From: Isosphaera sp.
GTDB taxonomy: Bacteria > Planctomycetota > Planctomycetia > Gemmatales > Gemmataceae
Assembly (NCBI GenBank): GCA_013822345.1
Contig: PNKH01000012.1
Location: 35,210 to 99,209 of the forward strand
Reading direction: 5' to 3'
Length of the DNA stretch: 64,000 nt
The translations under genes were made by a program, and so were the position numbers. Within the stretch, counting starts at the first letter, position 1. Every line of letters begins with the position of its first letter. A model generated the notes under the pieces. The model was given only the letters and a program-made list of their open reading frames with translations, was not told where the DNA came from and ran no database searches. This document shows positions 58,682 through 64,000 of this stretch, piece by piece.

Positions 58682-59680
58682 TCACGGGTCCAGCGCCCAC
58701 AGCTTGATCGTCAGGTCCCCGCCGCCGGTGGCGAGCGTCTTCCCGTCCGGGCTGTAGGCGACGGCGTTGGTGCAGTTGTCGTGGGCCTTGAAGCTCCGGG
58801 CGGCCTTGCCGGTGTCCGTATCCCACAGGGTCACGTTGCCCTTGTGGTCCCCGGTCGCGAAGCGCTTGCCGTCCGGGCTGAACCCCGGCAGGCCGTGGTG
58901 CTCGCCGGGGTCCTCGAACGGGACGACGGTCGCCTTCCCGGTAGCCACGTCCCAGCGCCGGACGGACTCCGCCGGGGCGGCCGACAAGAGCGTCTTCCCG
59001 TCCGCCAGGAACCTGAAGTCGCCCACCGATGACTTGTGCCCCAGGAGGGTCCGGACGGCCTTACCGGTGGCCACGTCCCAGAGCCGGATGGTGCCGTCCT
59101 CGTCCCCGGACACGAGGATGTCGCCCTTCGGGGAGAACGCCAACGACCACACGTACTTCTCGTGGCCCTCCAGCGCGGCCGCCAACTTCCGGGTCTTGAC
59201 GTCCCAAAGGCGGACGACCTTGCCGTCCCCGGTTGCGACCCGACCGCCGTCCGGGCTGAAGGCCACGGCCGTGACGCACTCGGGCGCCTTCGGCCCCTTG
59301 ACCGCCCCGACCGTCTTCCCCGTCTTGGTGTCCCACATCCTCGTCGTCGGGCCGAGGAACCCGGCCGCCAGAGTGCCGCCGTCCGGGCTGAACCCCAGCG
59401 CGAACGTCCAGCCGAGTCCCCGCCCGTTCAGCTTCAGGACGTTCTTCCGGGCGGCGATGTCCCACACCCGGACGCGGTACTCGTCGGGGCTCGCGGAGGC
59501 GAGGAGCTTGCCGTCGGGGCTCCACCGCAACTCCCTCGGGCCGTGCGGGTGGAACGCAAACCCCGGGTCGCACGGCAACGCCGCCAGCTCCTTCGGCGGC
59601 GGGTCGGCGGCGGACGCGGCCTGCGCGGGGGCGAGCCAGGCGAGGAGTACGACCGGCAACATTCGGCGGCGGGTGACCAT
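58682..59680 (-). CDS. Secreted WD40-repeat protein
   Basis: 332 residues. A signal peptide ends near SAADPP (about residue 26). Seven WD-like blades follow, each with FSPDGK...RLWDV-type strands: ELRWSPDGKLLASAS, ALGFSPDGGTLAAG, AVAFSPDGGRVATGDGK, SLAFSPKGDILVSGDEDGT, DFRFLADGKTLLSA, LPGFSPDGKRFATGD and AVAYSPDGKTLATGGGD. This makes a complete beta-propeller for protein binding outside the cytoplasm. It is 59 nt downstream of dnaB on the same strand. Confidence 0.87.
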   Translation of the reverse strand: MVTRRRMLPVVLLAWLAPAQAASAADPPPKELAALPCDPGFAFHPHGPRELRWSPDGKLLASASPDEYRVRVWDIAARKNVLKLNGRGLGWTFALGFSPDGGTLAAGFLGPTTRMWDTKTGKTVGAVKGPKAPECVTAVAFSPDGGRVATGDGKVVRLWDVKTRKLAAALEGHEKYVWSLAFSPKGDILVSGDEDGTIRLWDVATGKAVRTLLGHKSSVGDFRFLADGKTLLSAAPAESVRRWDVATGKATVVPFEDPGEHHGLPGFSPDGKRFATGDHKGNVTLWDTDTGKAARSFKAHDNCTNAVAYSPDGKTLATGGGDLTIKLWALDP

Positions 59681-59739
59681 GCCGGAAACCTCCGACGGCG
59701 GGCGGGTGCCGACGGGGGAAATTGTATCGGCCCGCCCGG

Positions 59740-62535
59740 TCACAGGTCGCCGCCGCCGCCGTACCCGGCGTCGGCGATGTAGTTCTCGTACCGGTTGTAT
59801 TCCTTCTGCCACGTCAGGCTGACGTCCCCGGTCGGCCCGTTCCGCTGCTTCGCGATGATCACCTCCAGCACGTTGTCCCCCTGCGTCCCGTCGAACTTCC
59901 CCGGCCGGTGCAGCATCATGCAGGTGTCCGCGTCCTGCTCGATCGACCCGGACTCGCGCAGGTCCGACAGCCGCGGCCGGTGGTCCTGGCGGTCCTCGGA
60001 CGCCCGGTTCACCTGGGCCAGTGCCACCACCGGGACGTTCAGCTCCCGGGCCAGGAACTTCAGCCGCCGGCTGATCTGCGCCACCTGCTCCTGCCGCGGG
60101 TCGCGGCGGTTCTCCGGCTCGATCAGCTGCAGGTAGTCGATCACCACCAGCCTCAAGCCCCCGTCCCGCTCGTGCTTCTTGTCCAAGCGGCGGGCGGTCG
60201 CGGCGATCTGGATCATGCTCCGGCTCGGGGTGTCGTCGATGTACAGCCGGGCCTTCCGGAGCACGTCCGCGGCGTCCATCAGCTTCTGGATGTCGTCCGA
60301 CCCGAGGTGCCCCTTGCGGACCTTGTGGCTGTCCACCCGGGACTGGCAGCACAGGAGCCGCTCGGCCAGCTCGACCCGGGCCATCTCCAGGCTGTAGAAC
60401 ACGATCACCGGCGGCGGCCCGCCCGCCCCGGCCCCGGTCATGATGTTCCGGACGACGTTCAGCGCGAACGCGGTGTTGTGGACGCACACGTCGTTGGCGA
60501 CGAAGTTGTGTGTGCCGGGGACGGTCAGGTCGTACACCTGCCGGTCCCCGGCCGGCTCGATCGAGACGACCTCGTCCCAGTACACGTCGCTGTCCGCGAG
60601 CCGGGCCAGGTCGTCGCTCCCGACCGCCGCCGCGAGCTTCCGCAGCCGCCCCCGGGACACCCCGCGGGTCCCGACGTGCAGGTTGGTGCCCCGCGGGAGC
60701 CCGATCCGCCCGGCCACCTCTGCCCACGACGCCGACCCCTTCGCCCGCCCCAGGTCCTGCCACACGTCCGCCGGGACCACGTCGCGGTTCGGCTTGCCCC
60801 GCCGCCCGGCCCCGGCGGCCGCCGCCCGCCCGGCGGCCGCCTCCTTCCCGAAGACGCCGACCTCCTCGGCGAACGCCCGGACGGACGGCGGGTCGGTCAC
60901 GTCCAGTTGCCACGCCGGGCGGCGGGTGCCGCGGTACTTCACCCGGCGGTGGCGGAGGCGGGCGACCACCCCGAACCGCAGCAGCAGGTGCTGGACCTGC
61001 CGGGCGAGCCGCTCGCTGACGGTCGCGAACCCGAGCCGGCCGCTCCCGCCGGTGACCGTGGCCCACCTGTCGGTGGCGAACAGCCGGTTCAGGAACAGGG
61101 CGAGCTGCCCGCGGGGGAGGGTGAACACCGGGGCCGGGACGAACTTGTCCCTCGCCCCCTTCCCCCACAGGCCGAGGCCGGACAGCCAGGCGGTCAGGGG
61201 GTTCTTGCCGTTCTTCCGGATCGGGTCCAGGCCGCGCGGGGCCAACTCCCCGGCGGACACCCGCAGGGCCTCGCAGACGCGGGCGAACGTCGGCCCGTCC
61301 GGGGCGCACTTCCCCCGCACCCAGTGGGTGACCGACGCCGGCGACGCGCCGACGGCCGAAGCCAGGAACGCCGGGTCGCTCGACACGCAGACGGTCGGCG
61401 TCCGGGTCCCGCCCGCGTCCTCGGTCCGGGTGGTGAGGCCGCCGAACTGCCGCACCGCGGCCTCGAACTCGGCCCGGAGCCGCGGGTCCGAGTTGGTGAA
61501 CTCGGGGGTGGTGTCGGTCAGCCCGCCGTCGCCGATCAGGTAGCCGAGGAGCTTCACCTCGCAGTCCCGCAGCGGGCGGTCGCCGAACACGGGGATCCGC
61601 CGGGGGACGGCGACCCGGTCGCCGGGCTTCAGGTCGGCGACCCGGGTCCACCCGCGGAACGTCCGGAGCGGGTGGGCCGCCGTCGCCGTCACCTCCCGGC
61701 CGAGCCGGGTCCGCACCCGGAACACCGGCTTCACCCCGTCGTCGACGTACGCGCTCGGCTCGGTGAGCCGCAGCCGCAGGTCGTCCCCGAGGGTGAGGAG
61801 CCGGGCGGACCGGCGGCGGAACAGCTCCCCGACCGCGGCCACCGACCCGTCCGCCAGGACCACCTCGGCGTCGGCCGTCAGGCACTTCCCGACCGACGGG
61901 CGGGCGGCGATGATGACCAGTTCGGAGTTCTGCAGCCCGGTGGTCAGGTTGTCCAGGTCGACGTACCCGGTCGGCAGCCCGCTCACCCCCAGGTTCCCGC
62001 CGATCCGCCCGTCCAGCCGGGTCTGCGCCTCGAGGATGGCCTCCCGCAGGGTGACCGTCTCCCCGACGAGGCTCGCCTTGGCGATCTCCATGATCTTCCG
62101 CTCGGCCTGCCCGACCAGGTCGTCGGCCGACTGGGTCCGGTCGTAGGCGTCGCGGAGGATCTCGTTCCCGGCGTGGATCAGGCTCCGGACCATCGCCGTG
62201 TCGCGGACGATCTTCGCGTGGTACTCGGCGTTCGCCCCGGTCGGGACCGCGTCCCACACCTCCGTCAGGTACACCACCCCGCCGACATCCTCCAGCTGCT
62301 TGTTCCGCTTCAGCCGCTCGTGCAGGAGCACCAGGTCGAACGGCTGGTTCTCGTCCGCGAGGTCGCAGACGGCCTGGTAGATCTTCTGGTGGGCGTCGAA
62401 GTAGAAGTTGTCGGCCTTGATGACCTGCTGGACGGTCGGGAGGGTGTCCGGGTCGCGGAGGATGCCGCCGATCACCCCCCGCTCGGCCTCGCGGTTGTGC
62501 GGTGGGAGGCGGTCGGTCATCGGGTCGGTGGGCAT
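59740..62535 (-). CDS. dnaB: Replicative DNA helicase DnaB with intein
   Basis: 931 residues: a 461-residue DnaB interrupted by a 470-residue intein (residues 218-687). N-terminal helicase domain: LPPHNREAERGVIGGIL. RecA-like domain: ARPSVGK before the intein and TAFALNVV after it, VIVFYSLEMARVEL, Walker B LRLVVIDYLQL (D800), then LRESGSIEQDADTCMMLHR. The intein splits the P-loop GKT, so helicase activity needs protein splicing. DnaB unwinds DNA at the replication fork. The start at 62535 is the first Met of the conserved N-terminus; a second at 62520 is possible. Confidence 0.95.
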   Translation of the reverse strand: MPTDPMTDRLPPHNREAERGVIGGILRDPDTLPTVQQVIKADNFYFDAHQKIYQAVCDLADENQPFDLVLLHERLKRNKQLEDVGGVVYLTEVWDAVPTGANAEYHAKIVRDTAMVRSLIHAGNEILRDAYDRTQSADDLVGQAERKIMEIAKASLVGETVTLREAILEAQTRLDGRIGGNLGVSGLPTGYVDLDNLTTGLQNSELVIIAARPSVGKCLTADAEVVLADGSVAAVGELFRRRSARLLTLGDDLRLRLTEPSAYVDDGVKPVFRVRTRLGREVTATAAHPLRTFRGWTRVADLKPGDRVAVPRRIPVFGDRPLRDCEVKLLGYLIGDGGLTDTTPEFTNSDPRLRAEFEAAVRQFGGLTTRTEDAGGTRTPTVCVSSDPAFLASAVGASPASVTHWVRGKCAPDGPTFARVCEALRVSAGELAPRGLDPIRKNGKNPLTAWLSGLGLWGKGARDKFVPAPVFTLPRGQLALFLNRLFATDRWATVTGGSGRLGFATVSERLARQVQHLLLRFGVVARLRHRRVKYRGTRRPAWQLDVTDPPSVRAFAEEVGVFGKEAAAGRAAAAGAGRRGKPNRDVVPADVWQDLGRAKGSASWAEVAGRIGLPRGTNLHVGTRGVSRGRLRKLAAAVGSDDLARLADSDVYWDEVVSIEPAGDRQVYDLTVPGTHNFVANDVCVHNTAFALNVVRNIMTGAGAGGPPPVIVFYSLEMARVELAERLLCCQSRVDSHKVRKGHLGSDDIQKLMDAADVLRKARLYIDDTPSRSMIQIAATARRLDKKHERDGGLRLVVIDYLQLIEPENRRDPRQEQVAQISRRLKFLARELNVPVVALAQVNRASEDRQDHRPRLSDLRESGSIEQDADTCMMLHRPGKFDGTQGDNVLEVIIAKQRNGPTGDVSLTWQKEYNRYENYIADAGYGGGGDL
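60475..61884 (-). mobile_element. DnaB P-loop intein with LAGLIDADG homing endonuclease
   Basis: Cys1 begins CLTADAEVVLADGS. Block B contains TATAAHPLRTF. The first LAGLIDADG motif is LLGYLIGDGGL and the second is near FLNRLFATDR. The C-terminal splice region is VYDLTVPGTHNFVANDVCVHN, quoted here as GTHNFVAND and VCVHN, followed by Thr as +1 residue. Between the endonuclease motifs lies an XRE-like helix-turn-helix (LASAVGASPASVTHWVRGK, then FARVCEALRVSAGEL), probably for DNA recognition. Confidence 0.94.
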
Positions 62536-62728
62536 GGCGGGGGTCGGCGGGGTGATGCTGGCAGCCCGTACACCGGCGCCGGCACACCCGTCATAGCGCG
62601 ACCGGCCGGAAAGTGCAAGGCCGGGCGCGGGTGAACCCGACCCGACCCCGGGCCGCCCGCCGGGTCGGTCTTGCACCCCCCGCGGCCGGCGGTATACCCC
62701 GCCGGCGGACCGTCACGGGGGGTCGTCC

Positions 62729-62971
62729 ATGCGGGGCGTGCTGAGGGTCGGGGTGCTGGCCGCCGGCCTGGCCGGGCTCGGGTGCCACCAGGACAAGTAC
62801 GGGCTGCAACCGCTCGTCGTCGAGGAGTACCCGCTCCCGCCGGACGAGGCCCGGTACAACCTGCCGGACAAGGCCGGGTACCGCAAGCCGCCGCCCAAGC
62901 CGAAGGAGGAGAAGAACTCGAAGGACCGGCCCGGCGGGTTCAACAAGACCGGCGACCCGAACGGGTTCTGA
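62729..62971 (+). CDS. Small lipoprotein of unknown function
   Basis: 80 residues. A lipoprotein signal with lipobox LAGLGC (Cys19) precedes a short Pro/Lys-rich protein: EEYPLPPDEARYNLPDKAGY, then KPPPKPKEEKNSKDRPGG. No family is named, but the Tyr/Pro pattern suggests a linker-like periplasmic peptide. It is transcribed divergently from dnaB. Confidence 0.75.
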   Translation: MRGVLRVGVLAAGLAGLGCHQDKYGLQPLVVEEYPLPPDEARYNLPDKAGYRKPPPKPKEEKNSKDRPGGFNKTGDPNGF

Positions 62972-62976
62972 CCCGC

Positions 62977-63231
62977 TCACCCCGCCCGGCGGACCGGCCC
63001 GCCGGCCGCGTACGCGGCGATCGTGCCGGCCAGGCTCTTCCCGACGCCCGGCAGCCGCTCCAGCGCCCGGGCCCCGCCCGCCGCCACCAGCACCGCCACC
63101 TCCTCCGGCAGCCCCAGGACCGACATCGCGGCCTGGCGGAACGCCCGCACCCGGTACAAGTTCTCCCCGGTGCGGGCCAGTTCGGCCGCCTGCTCCCGCA
63201 GCATCCGGGCGATCTCCGCGTTGGTCGTCAT
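62977..63231 (-). CDS. Stand-alone helix-hairpin-helix domain, PolX N-terminal-like
   Basis: 84 residues from MTTNAEIARMLREQAAELAR. ENLYRVRAFRQAAMSVLGLP and the HhH motif ERLPGVGKSLAGTIAAYAAGG match the 8-kDa N-terminal domain of family X DNA polymerases, which binds gapped DNA and the 5'-phosphate. The polymerase and PHP domains are absent. GGAGGGG lies about 5 nt before the ATG. It converges with the small lipoprotein gene, leaving 5 nt. A DNA-binding role is inferred. Confidence 0.82.
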   Translation of the reverse strand: MTTNAEIARMLREQAAELARTGENLYRVRAFRQAAMSVLGLPEEVAVLVAAGGARALERLPGVGKSLAGTIAAYAAGGPVRRAG

Positions 63232-63358
63232 CGGCACCCCTCCGGTCTCGGACGAAGGTGCCATATTGTACGTGCGTCCACAATGTCCGGTGGGCGGTTG
63301 CACGCCCGCGGCCGGCCCGGTAGTCTCGGTACGGTGTCATCGGGTCGCGGGAGCTGCC

Positions 63359-63637
63359 ATGAAAGTCCTCGGCATCGTGCTGATCGTTCTCGCGGTGGTG
63401 AGCGGGGCGTCGTCGATGAACTCGTTGGACCAGAAGGCGGACGCGGAGAAACTCTCCCCGGAGTCCCGTCAGCGGCAGAAGATCGGGTCCGGGATCGCCA
63501 CGCTCCTGTTCATCGGCGGGGGCTTCTACCTGATCCGGGCGGGGGAGCGGAACGCGGCCCGTCAGCGGGAGCAGCACCACCGAAACGCGCCCCCGGGCCA
63601 GATGCCGTGGGACCGCGACCCCGAGGGGGAGAGATGA
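63359..63637 (+). CDS. Small two-helix membrane protein
   Basis: 92 residues. A hydrophobic segment at 3-18 (VLGIVLIVLAVVSGAS), a charged stretch (KADAEKLSPESRQRQ) and a second hydrophobic segment at about 43-60 (GIATLLFIGGGFYLIR) precede a polar, His/Arg-rich tail. Family unknown. Its stop overlaps the start of the RidA gene (ATGA), so the two are co-translated. Confidence 0.72.
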   Translation: MKVLGIVLIVLAVVSGASSMNSLDQKADAEKLSPESRQRQKIGSGIATLLFIGGGFYLIRAGERNAARQREQHHRNAPPGQMPWDRDPEGER

Positions 63638-64000
63638 CGCGGCGGCTGATCAGCTCCGGGTCGACGTTCGAGGCCGAGATCGGGTACTCCCGGGCGGTCG
63701 TCGACGGGGACTGGGTGTTCGTGTCCGGGACGACCGGGTTCGACTACGCGACCATGGCCATCGCGGACGGGATCGCCGACCAGGCCGAGCAGTGCCTGCG
63801 GAACGTCGCCGCCGCCCTCGCCCAGGCCGGGGCGACCCTCGCCGACGTGGTCCGGGTGGTGTACGTGGTGCCGAAGGCGGACGAGTTCCGGGACTGCTGG
63901 CCGGTCCTGCGGCGGTGGTTCGGGGAGGTGCGGCCGGCGGCGATGATGATCTCGGCCGGGCTGGCCGACCCGCGGATGCGGATCGAGATCGAGGTGACCG
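63634..64000 (+). CDS. RidA/YjgF-family protein, 3' end outside the window
   Basis: The first 122 residues are present; the frame is open at the right edge. FVSGTTGFDYATMAIADGI, QAEQCLRNVAAALAQAGATL, VVRVVYVVPKADEF and PAAMMISAGLADPRMRIEIEV match the Rid family of enamine/imine deaminases that protect PLP enzymes from 2-aminoacrylate. A RidA protein is usually about 125-130 residues, so only a few residues are missing. The start follows a GAGGGGGA site and overlaps the previous stop. Confidence 0.9.
   Translation, partial: MTRRLISSGSTFEAEIGYSRAVVDGDWVFVSGTTGFDYATMAIADGIADQAEQCLRNVAAALAQAGATLADVVRVVYVVPKADEFRDCWPVLRRWFGEVRPAAMMISAGLADPRMRIEIEVT

Overview
The window is very GC-rich DNA with long genes on both strands. 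The gene content points to a planctomycete of the Gemmata group: a DUF1501 protein, a Tat-exported Gfo/Idh/MocA oxidoreductase, Ser/Thr kinases with membrane or beta-helix extensions, a fused YncE/phosphoesterase, a YdjY-type secreted protein and a formylmethanofuran dehydrogenase B-like protein of tetrahydromethanopterin C1 metabolism. The lineage is inferred from this content; no rRNA is present.

Layout. 1-5200: end of an RTX-bearing surface protein, tRNA-Ser(CGA) beside a degenerate tRNA-Val-like sequence, a diheme membrane protein and an NrnA-like DHH phosphoesterase. 5130-10840: a TetR-controlled RND efflux operon (regulator, lipoprotein adaptor, pump) ending in a clear intrinsic terminator. 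10860-12261: a PadR regulator, apparently read from a leaderless mRNA, and its membrane partner. 12287-14845: YncE/phosphoesterase. 15047-24350: a GldA/GldF/GldG-type ABC system with a DUF4340 protein and an overlapping FwdB-like gene. 24355-26413: gatB followed by a ParE-type toxin-antitoxin pair. 26414-35481: secreted hypotheticals, a small Cys-rich protein, glgC and the DUF1501 protein. 35860-42108: a very large secretin convergent with a MuiA-like protein carrying an extra Cys domain. 42385-49278: two large Ser/Thr kinases. 49451-54829: an esterase, the oxidoreductase, arsR, dapA, an O-methyltransferase and an HMA-domain lipoprotein with an in-frame UGA, read here as selenocysteine. 55013-64000: an AsmA-like giant protein, a WD40 protein, dnaB interrupted by an intein at its P-loop, and small genes ending in a partial RidA gene.

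The most unusual feature is the repeat landscape. Almost every intergenic gap holds a long inverted repeat, often with 20-36 bp perfect arms, and three such palindromes lie in frame inside genes (RND adaptor, RND pump, FwdB-like). Separately, a roughly 210-nt element occurs three times (26655-26861, 34192-34410, 52030-52248). Its helices are conserved by compensatory base changes and a strong hairpin flanks it at a fixed distance. This is the best candidate here for an undescribed structured RNA or structured mobile element.

Starts were chosen from Shine-Dalgarno-like sequences, ATGA overlaps and family N-termini, because the high GC content extends most open frames upstream through the palindromes.
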